Shown piece after piece: positions 1 through 10,752 of a stretch of 64,000 bases of DNA. Numbering within the stretch: position 1 is the stretch's first letter; each line of letters opens with the position of its first letter. The stretch is from Candidatus Poribacteria bacterium (GTDB taxonomy: Bacteria; Poribacteria; WGA-4E; WGA-3G), in contig JAPPCZ010000010.1 in assembly GCA_028824685.1 (NCBI GenBank), positions 60,576 to 124,575 on the forward strand, written 5' to 3'. The notes under the pieces were generated by a model that worked only from the letters and a program-made list of their open reading frames with translations, was not told the DNA's origin and searched no databases. A program made the position numbers and the translations under genes.

Positions 1-1
1 G

Positions 2-2071
2 GGAGAGGCTGTCTCCTATTATGTGCAGGCAATTGATACCGACGATGTTTCTGGTCCCAACATCGGAAAATCGCGTACATACACAGTCCGTTTTCCAACA
101 CTTGATGAACTATATGAAAACCTCGCAGCAGAACAGGAAACTGAACAACTCGGACTCGACGAACTATTCGACGAACAGACCGAAGCTACCGGAATCGTTG
201 ACGAACTACTTGATAAAATCCGAAAGTTCAGGGAATTTACACTTTCTGACAAAAAATTAATGCAGCAGGTCGTTGAATCCCAAAAAGAAATTCAGCGGAA
301 GGCAAATGAACTTATCACGGAGATGGAGCAGACAGCGGCTGAAATGGAGAAAAATCAACTCTTTGAACCTGAAACCATTCAAAAATATCAAGAACTGCAA
401 GAGTTGATGAAGGAAGCACTATCTGAAGAACATCAGGAGCTTTTGAAAAAATTGAGTGAGGCATTAGCACAACAACAATTGACTGAACAAGAAAACGCAA
501 TGGCTGAAGCCAATTTCAATCAGGAACAGTTTCAGCAGCAGCTTGAACGTTTGAAATCGCTTTATGAGCAGCTTATTATGCAGCAGAAACTTGAAGCAGC
601 TGCAAAACAGGCGCAAGAACTTGCGGAGCAACAGAAGCAATTGATTGATTCTTTAGAAGACACATCTGTATCAAAGAATACGGAGGAATCTGAATCTACA
701 AATGCGACGCAGGCACAGGATGAACAACAGGAACAAGCTAATAATGTATCCGAACTCAATGATGCTGCCCAAAAGGAAGATCGGATTAAACAAGAATCTG
801 ATAAACTCAGTGAGAAATTGGACACACTCGGTAACGAAATGTCCGAGATGGCAAAATCTCAAGAAAATGCCGCACCACAAATTCAGAAAGTCGCTGATGA
901 AGTTAAACGCCTCAACCAATATGCACAGGATCAGCAACTTTCCGAAAATCTGCAGAATACGAGTCAAAGTCTACGGAATGCACAGAGGCAAGATGCCCAG
1001 CAAACAGGTAGACAAGCCGAACAGACCATGACAGAATTAGCACAAGGTTTAGATAACGCGTTGGAATTTATGGAAGGTTCAAATGCTGAACAAGCATTAA
1101 CCGCTATGCAAGAAGCAGTAAAAAGTGGTTTATATTTTTCTCATCTTCATGAGAAGGTCATCAATCAAACGAATGAATTGGTTACTACAAATACGCATGA
1201 TTACATCGCGAGTGAAATCAGGCAGCTACAACAACTTGCCGCTGAGGAACTCAGTGCTGCCAAAGGCATAACACAACTTGCAGATAAACTTTGGGAACTT
1301 GGAAAACAGCAGATGCAAATTGATCCAAAGATTGTATGGAGGTTGAACGCTACAAGCGATGCGCTCAGTCGTGCTGCACGCGCGCTGGAAGATAGAGAAA
1401 CAAGCCTTGCCCTTCCCATCCAGAGAAAAGGTCTCGCTGACATCAACCAGGCGATTTTTGACTTGATCAATGCTATGGCACAAATGAACCAACAAATGGG
1501 TGCAGGTGGACTACAAGATATGCTTGAACAACTGCAACAACTCGCGCAAAGCCAAGAGCAGCTCAACGAAATGGCACAAAACCTCAGTCAGCAGATGCGC
1601 GAACGAGGACAAACACCGGGCTTACAACAACGACTTGAAAGAATCGCTGCGCAACAACAACTCATCCGTGAGGCAACGGAAAGACTCGCGGAAATTACTG
1701 AAAACGCTGCGGAGATGCTCGGAAGTCTAAAAAATGTTGCTGAAGAAATGGCAGACGTTGAGAAAAAACTTGAGCAAGGCACACTTGATGACCAAGTCAT
1801 TGATCAACAGGAACGAATTTTGACCAGAATGCTTGATAGTTTAAAATCGCTGCAAAAGCATGATGTCGGTAGACGACGTAAGGCGCAAGTTGCGAAAAAA
1901 CCTTCTGCCATGCCGCAGGAAGTACCAGCACTACATCCAGAACTGTTAGAAATCGTCCGCAAACTTGAAACAACACCCAATGCTAAGGAATTGGAAAACA
2001 TCCCATTTCAATATCGTGAACAACTTCGCCAGTATTTCAAAGCACTCTCGCAAAAGACAGTGGGAGAATAG
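2..2071 (+). CDS. Large Gln/Glu-rich coiled-coil protein, DUF4175-like, 5' truncated by the window edge
   Basis: Frame is open from base 2 upstream of the listed GTG at 23 (GEAVSYYVQAIDTDDVSGPN...), followed by long coiled-coil/Gln-rich sequence to the stop at 2071. Confidence 0.75.
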   Translation, partial: GEAVSYYVQAIDTDDVSGPNIGKSRTYTVRFPTLDELYENLAAEQETEQLGLDELFDEQTEATGIVDELLDKIRKFREFTLSDKKLMQQVVESQKEIQRKANELITEMEQTAAEMEKNQLFEPETIQKYQELQELMKEALSEEHQELLKKLSEALAQQQLTEQENAMAEANFNQEQFQQQLERLKSLYEQLIMQQKLEAAAKQAQELAEQQKQLIDSLEDTSVSKNTEESESTNATQAQDEQQEQANNVSELNDAAQKEDRIKQESDKLSEKLDTLGNEMSEMAKSQENAAPQIQKVADEVKRLNQYAQDQQLSENLQNTSQSLRNAQRQDAQQTGRQAEQTMTELAQGLDNALEFMEGSNAEQALTAMQEAVKSGLYFSHLHEKVINQTNELVTTNTHDYIASEIRQLQQLAAEELSAAKGITQLADKLWELGKQQMQIDPKIVWRLNATSDALSRAARALEDRETSLALPIQRKGLADINQAIFDLINAMAQMNQQMGAGGLQDMLEQLQQLAQSQEQLNEMAQNLSQQMRERGQTPGLQQRLERIAAQQQLIREATERLAEITENAAEMLGSLKNVAEEMADVEKKLEQGTLDDQVIDQQERILTRMLDSLKSLQKHDVGRRRKAQVAKKPSAMPQEVPALHPELLEIVRKLETTPNAKELENIPFQYREQLRQYFKALSQKTVGE

Positions 2072-2096
2072 GTTTACATAATAATTGGAGCGCAAA

Positions 2097-3752
2097 ATGT
2101 ATAACAAATACAAAATTCTCTTAATCTTTTTCCTAATTTTTTTTGCTACGAATCATGCCGATACCCTCACTGATGCTGAAATAGAGGCACTCATTGATAG
2201 AATGTCAGTTGAAGAAAAGGTTGGACAACTTCTGATTTTTGGCGTTGGTGGTAGGGATGTAGGTCCAGTTGCCAAAGCACATATTACCAAACGTTTTGTC
2301 GGTGGGGTTGTTCTGTATGCTCGGAATATCAAAGACCCAACACAGGTAGCAGCGTTAACAGTAGGTTTACAACAGGTTGCTCAAGAAACCCCAAACGCCA
2401 TACCTCTGTTCATTGCGATTGACCAAGAGGGTGGAATAGTTACACGGTTAGATAAAGGGGCTACAGTTTTACCCGGGAACCTCGCTTTAGGTGCAACACG
2501 ATCTAAGATGTTGGCTGAGAAAGCGGGAGAACTCACGGCTATTGAATTAGCAGCAGTAGGGGTTAACCTCAACTTGGCCCCAGTTATGGATATTAACACC
2601 AATCCACGTAATCCGGTCATCGGAGTCCGTTCCTATGGGGAATCTCACGATCTCGTCTCGCAACTCGGAACCGCTTACATCCGTGGATTACAACGAAACG
2701 GTGTGCTTGCTACAGCCAAACACTTCCCGGGACACGGCGATACTAACGTCGACTCGCACAAAAAATTACCTGTTGTTACACATAATAAAAAACGGATCAA
2801 TACGATTGAATTGGCACCTTTTAATGCTGCGATTAAAACAGGTGTTGCCGCTATTATGTCGGCACATGTCCTCTATCCTGCACTGGATGCCGAGATGCCA
2901 GCAACCCTTTCATATCCAATACTTACAAGACTACTCCGACAGATGCTTGGCTATAACGGACTTATCATTACTGATGATCTTGAGATGAAAGCGATTGATG
3001 ACCAATACGAAACAGGCGAAGCTGCTGTCTTAGCGATCCAAGCGGGTGCTGATATGATTCTCGTCCCGTGGACTTTGAAAAAGCAGCAACGTGTTTATAA
3101 CGCACTCCGCCAAGCTGTACGTCGACGAGACATCACTGAAACACGACTCAACGATTCCGTGCGCCGCATCTTAAAAAGCAAAAATGATTGCGGTGCTTTT
3201 GAAAAACCGATAATCCCTATAGAAAACCCGAATGCTATCAATTCGCCTCTTGCCGTCGTAGGAAGTCTAAAACATAGAGAAATCGCGCAAACTATCGCAA
3301 CACAAGCAATTACCCTCGTCAAAAACACGAAAGGGATACTCCCTTTAAGCGCGGAACCGCAGGAACCTGTTTTACTCATCAGTTCATCACGCCTGTTTTC
3401 AAATACTTTTCTTAAAGCACATACCGATCTCACGCATATCGACTCTGTTTCTATGCCCGCTCAGGTGAACGCGAAAGAATTACTGCCGCTGCTTTTGATG
3501 TCTAAACCTTCGATTATCGTTGCTGGAATTGTCAATGCACAGCAAGCGGACCTTATTCATCAGTTGAGCCAAAAAACTGAGGTGCCAATTGTCGTTATTT
3601 CACTTAAATCGCCCTATCTACTTGGAAAATGCCCTGATGTTGCGTGTGCAATCGCTGCCTACGATGGCAACTACCATTCCATTGCTGCTGCTGTGGAAGT
3701 GTTGTTGGGCAAAAAGCATGCATTAGGCAAGTTACCGGTTACAATTCCATAA
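2097..3752 (+). CDS. Glycoside hydrolase family 3, NagZ-like beta-N-acetylhexosaminidase, with signal peptide
   Basis: Motifs MSVEEKVGQLLIFG, AIDQEGGIVTRL, ATAKHFPGHGDTNVDSHKKLP, IITDDLEMKAI; hydrophobic N-terminus; ATG at 2097 after GGAG. Confidence 0.9.
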   Translation: MYNKYKILLIFFLIFFATNHADTLTDAEIEALIDRMSVEEKVGQLLIFGVGGRDVGPVAKAHITKRFVGGVVLYARNIKDPTQVAALTVGLQQVAQETPNAIPLFIAIDQEGGIVTRLDKGATVLPGNLALGATRSKMLAEKAGELTAIELAAVGVNLNLAPVMDINTNPRNPVIGVRSYGESHDLVSQLGTAYIRGLQRNGVLATAKHFPGHGDTNVDSHKKLPVVTHNKKRINTIELAPFNAAIKTGVAAIMSAHVLYPALDAEMPATLSYPILTRLLRQMLGYNGLIITDDLEMKAIDDQYETGEAAVLAIQAGADMILVPWTLKKQQRVYNALRQAVRRRDITETRLNDSVRRILKSKNDCGAFEKPIIPIENPNAINSPLAVVGSLKHREIAQTIATQAITLVKNTKGILPLSAEPQEPVLLISSSRLFSNTFLKAHTDLTHIDSVSMPAQVNAKELLPLLLMSKPSIIVAGIVNAQQADLIHQLSQKTEVPIVVISLKSPYLLGKCPDVACAIAAYDGNYHSIAAAVEVLLGKKHALGKLPVTIP

Positions 3753-3829
3753 ATCCATAAGGTCAATTTACTATACGTTATCCTGTTTATGGTAGAGATT
3801 AGAATTAACGCTACATTTCTGAACTATGA

Positions 3830-4090
3830 ATCAACGCTGAATGCGCGTATGGCATTCAGCGGGAGGGAACTCCGATTTCCGACTGCTCCTAAGTTTCTGT
3901 CGCGATTCGGAGATCGCTCCTACAGAGGAGATGTAGAATTATTTCTATAGTCCACTATATACCATTTCTAATTGACAAAGTATCATTCCGATTTTGAGTT
4001 TCTTTGTAGGAGTGCCCTCGCATCAACGCCAAATGCGCGTTTAGCATTTGTCGGGTCGCGACCAGGAGATCGCTCCTACAGAAGAGAATA
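3830..4090. repeat. Intergenic REP-like and hairpin repeats
   Basis: cgctgaatgcgcgtatggcattcagcg, cgattcggagatcgctcctacag and caacgccaaatgcgcgtttagcatttgtcgggtcgcgac units. Confidence 0.65.
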
Positions 4091-4223
4091 TTGCATTCGG
4101 ACAACCGATTAATGAAATAATGTAATATCATCATTTAGAAATGGTATTAGTTGGTATTGAGAAAAAGAAAAGACAGATACCCAAAAGGATACCTGCCTAT
4201 AAGGTTATTCGGACAACGCTACT

Positions 4224-5861
4224 CTATTCCCAACACTTCTTGCCATTTGCTTTCCGCCAGGGTTTATTGCATATCGGTGCGCCGCCGTTACAATTTGTCC
4301 AAGTTTGCCGGCACTCACTAAATCTGCATGTTCTTGTTCTATGCCGCCCATGGTGCGATCCTTTACATGACCAATACCCGTGTCCTGCGTCACAGGTTAC
4401 CCAATGCGCGTCTGTGTTGTCCACGAGGTCATTGCAACCGCCTCTTCGACACAAAACCTGGATCGGCTCGGGCGCTGGATACACATGCGTGTGCGATTGA
4501 CACGCATAGAAACTTGACACCGTGCAATATTGCCCGCTGGCATTCGTTGTCGTGCAACTCGCTTGCAATGAATGATCTGAACCATCACACACATAATGAC
4601 CCGAAACACCGCACCCCGCAGCAGAATGAGTGCCAGATACAGATGTCTCATGAACGCCGCAAGGGTGGTAAGAGGGCGTTGACGTTTGTGTCTGCTCGGT
4701 CTGTAAGCCCTGCGTGTCCTGTTCGGTGTCGTCATCGTCATCATCGCCAGAACTGCTGCTATCAGGAGTGTCAGAATGCTCGGTTTTGCCCGGAAGAGCG
4801 GGATGATGATCAAATGTGCGCTCCATGCACCTTCTGTAGCTACGACCACACGTATATTCCACAAGTTCATATAACCCAGAGTCCTCATTATTTTTATATG
4901 CTGATTTGGCACAGGTGCGCTCTTTATGTTCTGCTACCTTACCACCGTCACAGGTATAATACGGACGACCACAACCCTGTTCAACGGATCTTCCATCAAG
5001 GATGTCTTGAGCGGAGATTGTTCCCGTCAATCTTTCAAGGAGTGGAATGTCCATATATTCATCTATGTACGACTTTTCTGCAGTGCCACAACTCGTGCGA
5101 TGTTCAGAGAATGCTCCATACGGAGACCTGAACTTGTCAGAGCAGCTCCCTTTACACTTATAGTCATGCGGGAGATCGCTCATATCCCATTCGTCCTCGT
5201 CATAAAACGGATCAATAGAATGCTCCGTTTCAGCAGAGGGACTTTGGGTTGGATGATACCATCCGCGTGTTTGTCCTGGATTGGATTTGTTGACAGCCGT
5301 ATCGAGCTGGCTTTTACTATACACGGCACTTGCGACATTACCGTTATAGCGACATAATTGATGACCCGCACACACACCCAAATACCTATCATACTGCGAT
5401 TTATACTCGCTATATGCCGTTGCTATATCAGCAACTGCACTTTCAACTGCACTGTCAGCGGTTGACATCGCCGATACATAACTATCCGATGCACTTATCG
5501 CCATCCCCCAATCCACAGCCTTTCTCAAAGTAAGAAGCCCTCCGGCAACGGAGGTTATCGGTGTGGATTTAGAGAGGGCAGTGGCAAGCACTGTGGCACT
5601 CGTCGCAAAAGCACCTGATAATGTGACCTCAGCGTTACTGCTTATTTTCCTCTCATTGCCAGCCCATTTCCCTATCAGCGAACTCAGGGCATCTTTATAT
5701 CTGTCCAGTTTCTTCTCCGCACGGCCAAGGGCGTTATACTTGTTCTCCAATTCGTTGTCCTCCGTGCGCCACTGATTAGAGTATCCAAAAGAGAGATTCT
5801 GCCATAGAAAGAGAGAACACACGCAAACGATAAATGTCAATTTTCCAACTTTATTTAACAT
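4224..5861 (-). CDS. Secreted Cys/His-rich repeat protein with acidic linker, unknown function
   Basis: ORF 4224..5927; likely ATG at 5861 (MLNKVGKLTFIVCVCSLFLWQNLSFG signal peptide) with AGGAG upstream; repeated C-x6-8-C pairs in the C-terminal half. Confidence 0.75.
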   Translation of the reverse strand: MLNKVGKLTFIVCVCSLFLWQNLSFGYSNQWRTEDNELENKYNALGRAEKKLDRYKDALSSLIGKWAGNERKISSNAEVTLSGAFATSATVLATALSKSTPITSVAGGLLTLRKAVDWGMAISASDSYVSAMSTADSAVESAVADIATAYSEYKSQYDRYLGVCAGHQLCRYNGNVASAVYSKSQLDTAVNKSNPGQTRGWYHPTQSPSAETEHSIDPFYDEDEWDMSDLPHDYKCKGSCSDKFRSPYGAFSEHRTSCGTAEKSYIDEYMDIPLLERLTGTISAQDILDGRSVEQGCGRPYYTCDGGKVAEHKERTCAKSAYKNNEDSGLYELVEYTCGRSYRRCMERTFDHHPALPGKTEHSDTPDSSSSGDDDDDDTEQDTQGLQTEQTQTSTPSYHPCGVHETSVSGTHSAAGCGVSGHYVCDGSDHSLQASCTTTNASGQYCTVSSFYACQSHTHVYPAPEPIQVLCRRGGCNDLVDNTDAHWVTCDAGHGYWSCKGSHHGRHRTRTCRFSECRQTWTNCNGGAPICNKPWRKANGKKCWE

Positions 5862-6109
5862 GAACTTAAAACTCCTATATTCTAATATATAATGTATAAA
5901 ACAAACACTGTAATAATGAGACCGCAAAAACTGCTATGCTCAAATACGCTTTTTTAGATAGCCGTTTTGACTCCTGTATACTTTTTATAGGTGTTTTCAC
6001 CAAAAGTATGGGGCAGGTTTTCGCGGAAATTAGCGAAACAACAAAACTCGTGAGAATGGCAAAAACACATGTGCTATGGAACAATTTATAATCCCTTTTA
6101 AATGTGCCG

Positions 6110-6838
6110 CTATTTCAGATCAGAAATATGGCTCGGAAAATAGTCTGAAGGATATATTTCGTATCCTGTCCTCGGATCATAATGATGCACACGAAAACGA
6201 ACTACAGTCCATGTGATTTTCATTAAATCACAGCGGCGAGCATCAATATCACGGCTGTCAGCATCAGACGGGTACTTGTATTTGAGTTCCCTTAACTGAT
6301 CCATCTGAGCCTTCGCGTACTTGTGGTATTCGGGATGCGTATCATCTAAATATGTGGAGAGATATGTGTTCCGTGCAAATGTTTGTGCTTCTTCGTCATC
6401 TGCTGGAAATGGAGGTATCCATTCTGCACTCCAATGTCCGCGTTCTTCTGCTTGTAGGCGGAGTGCCTCCACTGGGTTTGTTTTCAGCAGTTCCTCATGA
6501 AATGTCAAGGGACCATCATAAGTTTGGGATACAGGTTCAAAAAAGGGATTATCATAAGTCTGTGCTACAGGTTCATGCGGTTCACCCTGCCACACATCAG
6601 GTGCGTCAATCGGCACTTCATGCCAATGGTCACCGTGCGGCACCATCTTGAAGCCTTCCCTTGCGACTGGCGGTTTATTTTCTGCAACCGGCTTATCCCT
6701 TTCTTCAAGCATTTTATTGTCTTGTGCAAGCTCCTCTTTGAGCTGCTGCACGGATGACCACTGCCAATACATAAAACCACCAGCAGCAATCAGGATTATA
6801 ACAAGGGCTGCGATGCCCCAATAAGTTTTACGGTTCAT
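6110..6838 (-). CDS. Membrane-anchored protein with histidine-triad-like HGDHWH motif
   Basis: N-terminal TM (YWGIAALVIILIAAGGFMYW), coiled coil, then FKMVPHGDHWHEVPIDAPDVW. Confidence 0.75.
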   Translation of the reverse strand: MNRKTYWGIAALVIILIAAGGFMYWQWSSVQQLKEELAQDNKMLEERDKPVAENKPPVAREGFKMVPHGDHWHEVPIDAPDVWQGEPHEPVAQTYDNPFFEPVSQTYDGPLTFHEELLKTNPVEALRLQAEERGHWSAEWIPPFPADDEEAQTFARNTYLSTYLDDTHPEYHKYAKAQMDQLRELKYKYPSDADSRDIDARRCDLMKITWTVVRFRVHHYDPRTGYEIYPSDYFPSHISDLK

Positions 6839-7095
6839 TTCAGTTCCTCCTGTTCAAGCTTGTTGTTATCCCTGCTATGCGTTATTTCCAGTGGGCAGGG
6901 CTGTCTCGGACTTGGACAAATCAAGCCCGGTTTCGGTGATCCTTTTATCGGTGAGCATTCTCTTTTAAATTGCTGTTCGCAAGCAGGTGGATCTACCTGT
7001 GTAGCATATATGGTGCTAAACAGCAATAAACCGCTTGTGATGATGCATGCGAAAACAATAATTGAGGTGAAAAGGACTTTGTAGTCTCGTCTCAT
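6835..7095 (-). CDS. Small membrane/secreted Cys/Pro-containing protein
   Basis: 86 aa, one N-terminal TM, overlaps the next gene by 4 bp (operon-like). Confidence 0.6.
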   Translation of the reverse strand: MRRDYKVLFTSIIVFACIITSGLLLFSTIYATQVDPPACEQQFKRECSPIKGSPKPGLICPSPRQPCPLEITHSRDNNKLEQEELK

Positions 7096-7459
7096 CTTGT
7101 GCCTCCTCTATCATAAATGAGTAGGTTAATTGTTTGTGACAGACTACAGAAATAGGCGGGTTTTTGTACAGTTTTACTATTCCTGCAGAGGCTGCTGGTT
7201 TCTATGATATGCATTGACGCTATGATAGGGTCTCTGATAAAATAGAAACCAGCCTGTCATTCCTATACAATGGCAGTGCTTTAGCATCGGCAGTGAGTAC
7301 GATCACTGTCGGTGCATTGACAAGCACCCCTGCCGTTAAAAATCCGCATATACTGCATATACTGTGAATTTCTAACGTATATTTAGATATTATAAAACGT
7401 TTTACATATTTTGTCAATACTTTTTTGATTTTATCAAAAAAAGTATAATTTACCATCAG

Positions 7460-7740
7460 CAATCTAATGCTTAGTCAAGTGTTATAGAGAATTAGAAAAA
7501 TAAGTTTACACTTCTTCTGTAGGAGTGATCTCCTAATCACGACTCAACCTATTAACTGTCGGGAATCGGAGTCCCCTCCTACAACTCAATAATGTAAAAT
7601 TAATTGTAAAATTCACTATAATTGGTGGGTCTTGAAAGAAGTCGGGAATCGGAGTCCCCTCCTACCATAAGTAGCTAATCGGTAGGTGGCGATCTCCGAA
7701 TCGCCACTTACAATAATATCTTGACAAAATCCCTTATTGC
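7460..7740. repeat. Intergenic REP-like repeats (gtaggag-gatctcc-gaatcgcgac / gtcgggaatcggagtcccctcctac)
   Basis: Several copies of the same units, also present at about 3.85-4.09, 42.3-42.45, 44.28-44.39, 58.5-58.6 and 60.1 kb. Confidence 0.7.
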
Positions 7741-7795
7741 AATTTCCCTACAAACATGCTAAAATACCCTAAACTATTTATGATAATGGAGAAAA

Positions 7796-8815
7796 ATGAA
7801 AACAACTGTCAGCATTGTAGGTGATGCATTTTACATTAACGGAGAAATTACATACTTGGGCCGTTCCTACGAAGGTAACAAGATTGAAGGTTTGCTTCTT
7901 AACAGTCGTATGGTGCAAGGCATCTTTGACGATCGAAACTCAGAAACTATCCATCGCTGGGAATATCCGGACACAGGAAAATGGGATGCGGAGCGGAACA
8001 CACGCGAATTTTTAGCGGCGATGCCAACATGGCGTGCACATGGTGTATTGGCATTCACGATTAACTTACAAGGTGGCAGTCCGGAAGGCTATTCCAAAGC
8101 GCAACCTTGGCACAATTCGGGTATAGAAGCAGATGGAAGCCTAAACACAGATTATCTTTCTCGACTGAAACGTATCATCGATTTTGCGGACGAACTTGGG
8201 ATGGTGGTCATCCTTGGATACTTCTACTTCGGACAAGACCATCGACTCACCGATGAAGACGCAGTAATCCAGGCTACGGACAACGCAACCCAGTGGCTTT
8301 TTGATAACGGTTATACAAATGTCATAGTTGAGGTTAACAATGAATGTAACGTTAGATATTCCCATGAAATTCTGCAGCCAGAGAGGGTTCATGAACTAAT
8401 TGAGCAAGTGAAATCTACAACGCAAAACGGAAGGAGATATCTGGTTGGGACAAGTTATGGAGGGGGTCGCGTGCCTTTAGAAAATGTTGTTCGCACATCA
8501 GATTTTCTGCTTGTTCATGGAAACGGAGTCAAGGACCCGAACAGAATCATTGAGATGGTACAACAGACACGCCGAGTCCCAGGCTACCGTCCAATGCCGA
8601 TCCTTTTCAACGAAGATGACCATTTCGATTTTGATAAACCGCTTAATAACTGCGTTGCTGCTGTCAGTCAATATGCTTCATGGGGTTATTTTGACCCAGG
8701 TGAAAATGACTACCACCACGGTTACCAATCAGTGCCTGTACAATGGCAAATCAACACACCGCGTAAACGCGCCTTTTTTCAGAAAATTCGCGACATCACA
8801 GGACATAACGCTTAG
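7796..8815 (+). CDS. Glycosidase-like TIM-barrel protein (cellulase-superfamily-like)
   Basis: MVVILGYFYFGQDH...TNVIVEVNNECN...YLVGTSYGGG resembles glycoside hydrolase clan A barrels with an NE-type acid motif. Confidence 0.65.
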   Translation: MKTTVSIVGDAFYINGEITYLGRSYEGNKIEGLLLNSRMVQGIFDDRNSETIHRWEYPDTGKWDAERNTREFLAAMPTWRAHGVLAFTINLQGGSPEGYSKAQPWHNSGIEADGSLNTDYLSRLKRIIDFADELGMVVILGYFYFGQDHRLTDEDAVIQATDNATQWLFDNGYTNVIVEVNNECNVRYSHEILQPERVHELIEQVKSTTQNGRRYLVGTSYGGGRVPLENVVRTSDFLLVHGNGVKDPNRIIEMVQQTRRVPGYRPMPILFNEDDHFDFDKPLNNCVAAVSQYASWGYFDPGENDYHHGYQSVPVQWQINTPRKRAFFQKIRDITGHNA

Positions 8816-8830
8816 AAAGGAATACTAAGA

Positions 8831-9613
8831 ATGCCAGAAGGAATACAACCATACCATTTTGCCATTGCAATTGGTGTTATTATTATGCTTGCTACAAGTA
8901 TTCGGATACTCAAAGAATACGAACGCGCTGTTATTTTTCGACTGGGACGCTTTACCAGCACACGCGGCCCCGGACTCGTCCTGATGATACCGTTCTGGAT
9001 TGAGCGGATGCAACGTGTTAGTCTACGGGTTATCGTCAACGACGTTACCCCGCAGGATGTGATTACAAAAGATAACGTATCCGTTAGTGTTAACGCAGTG
9101 TTGACATTCAGAGTAACCGAACCCGACAAGGCGGTAATTGAAGTTGAAGACTTCGGTTTTGCCATATCGCAAATCGCACAAACAACACTCCGAAGTGTGC
9201 TTGGACGCGCAGAACTTGATGACCTATTATCCGAGCGAGACAAACTGAATCAGGATTTAGAGGAGATCATTAAAAAGCAGTGTGAACCGTGGGGTGTTGA
9301 AGTACAATCAATGGAAATCAAGCACGTCGATCTCCCAGTAGAAATGCAACGCGCGATGGCAAAACAGGCGGAAGCGGAACGAGAACGTAGAGCAAAAGTA
9401 GTGCATGCTGAAGGGGAATTTGAATCTGCTGATGTGTTAAGCAATGCCGCTGAAATCCTAAGTAAAACGCCTACCGCTGTGCAACTGCGATTTCTTCAAG
9501 CATTAGTAGAAGTTAGTGCAGAGAAAAATTCGACTCTCATTTTTCCAATTCCGATTGATTTATTGACACCATTTCTAAATAAGGAAACAGAAAAGGAAGG
9601 AGAAAACAAATAA
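8831..9613 (+). CDS. SPFH/stomatin-like (slipin) membrane protein
   Basis: [64 protein letters not shown]...[24 protein letters not shown]. Confidence 0.92.
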   Translation: MPEGIQPYHFAIAIGVIIMLATSIRILKEYERAVIFRLGRFTSTRGPGLVLMIPFWIERMQRVSLRVIVNDVTPQDVITKDNVSVSVNAVLTFRVTEPDKAVIEVEDFGFAISQIAQTTLRSVLGRAELDDLLSERDKLNQDLEEIIKKQCEPWGVEVQSMEIKHVDLPVEMQRAMAKQAEAERERRAKVVHAEGEFESADVLSNAAEILSKTPTAVQLRFLQALVEVSAEKNSTLIFPIPIDLLTPFLNKETEKEGENK

Positions 9614-9630
9614 GGAAAGGATATGATATT

Positions 9631-10752
9631 TTACCAGTCTTCGTCAAAGAACGGTGTGCTCGGATAACTGTAAACATTGTCCTCATAGTTGCGAAGTTGG
9701 ATTTCATCGTCATCAAAGGCGACGATAGGATCAGGGATTAGGGCAATTTTACCACCGCCACCTGGCGCATCTATGACATAGTGCGGAACACCGAGTCCTG
9801 AGATATGTCCCCGTAATGCAGCTACAATATCTAATCCAGTTTTGACCGCTGTTCGGAAATGATCAGTACCGACCACAAGATCTGCCTGATAGATATAATA
9901 AGGCTTTACACGTATTCGCAATAAACCCTTCATCAGTTCCACCATCACTGCTGGATCGTCATTCACCCCTTTGAGCAGAACTGCTTGATTACCGAGCGGA
10001 ATCCCCGCATCGGCTAACATACCGCATGCTTTTTCTGTTTCGGGTGTAATTTCTCGTGGATGGTTGAAATGGGTGTTGATATAAAAAGGGTGATTCTGCT
10101 TCAAAATTGCGCACAACTCAGGTGTAATCCGCTGTGGCAACGTTACAGGGACTCGTGAACCTATTCGGATGATTTCCAAATGTTCTATAGCACGTAGTCC
10201 GCCGACAATCGTTTCAATTTTTTTATCTGTCAACATCAGCGGGTCACCACCGGAAATGATGACATCCCGAATCTCTGGGTGAGAGCGAATATACGCCAGT
10301 CCAGTCTCAATATTGTTTTCTGAAATTGAATGAGGATCACCGACCTTCCGTTTACGAGTGCAAAAACGGCAATAGATAGGACACATATAATTGACATAAA
10401 AGAGTGCCCGGTCAGGGTAACGATGTGTGACGTTAGGAACTTCGCTGTCATCTTCTTCGTGAAGTGGATCTTCTACGCCTGTACTGATTAACTCACGGGT
10501 ATCTGGGACTACTTGTTTCCAAATAGGATCCCCCGGTTTTTCTATAAGACTCAGATAATATGGATTGATGCGGATCGGAAATTCTTTATGAATCCGCCGC
10601 ATCTCATCTACATCAACGTCAAATACAGCCGCAAGTTTTTCAGGCGTGTTAACGGTATCCCTAACAAGTTGTTTCCATTCTTCCATATAATACGATCCTC
10701 TAACAGATATAAGACTGAAACGTTTACTGAAATGCTTCCGGAGAAAGTTCAA
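9631..10752 (-). CDS. kamA: Lysine 2,3-aminomutase family radical SAM protein
   Basis: CPIYCRFCTRKRKVGD radical SAM CxxxCxxC motif; DVIISGGDPLML; YYIYQADLVVGTDHFRT. True start may be 10686 (MEEWKQLVRDTV). Confidence 0.9.
   Translation of the reverse strand: MNFLRKHFSKRFSLISVRGSYYMEEWKQLVRDTVNTPEKLAAVFDVDVDEMRRIHKEFPIRINPYYLSLIEKPGDPIWKQVVPDTRELISTGVEDPLHEEDDSEVPNVTHRYPDRALFYVNYMCPIYCRFCTRKRKVGDPHSISENNIETGLAYIRSHPEIRDVIISGGDPLMLTDKKIETIVGGLRAIEHLEIIRIGSRVPVTLPQRITPELCAILKQNHPFYINTHFNHPREITPETEKACGMLADAGIPLGNQAVLLKGVNDDPAVMVELMKGLLRIRVKPYYIYQADLVVGTDHFRTAVKTGLDIVAALRGHISGLGVPHYVIDAPGGGGKIALIPDPIVAFDDDEIQLRNYEDNVYSYPSTPFFDEDW

Noticed and set aside
1201-1566. 121-aa minus-strand ORF rich in Ser/Cys
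   Set aside because: Antisense to the Gln-rich coiled-coil gene; composition is what reverse-translated CAA/CAG codons give.
4397-4912. 171-aa minus-strand ORF
   Set aside because: Alternative frame of the same strand as the Cys/His-rich gene; no start signal or domain.
4328-5131. 267-aa plus-strand ORF overlapping the Cys/His-rich gene
   Set aside because: Antisense shadow of the 4224..5861 minus-strand gene; Cys/His/Arg-rich low-complexity sequence and no convincing ribosome site.
7220-7462. 80-aa minus-strand ORF
   Set aside because: AT-rich intergenic region with no recognisable domain or ribosome-binding site.
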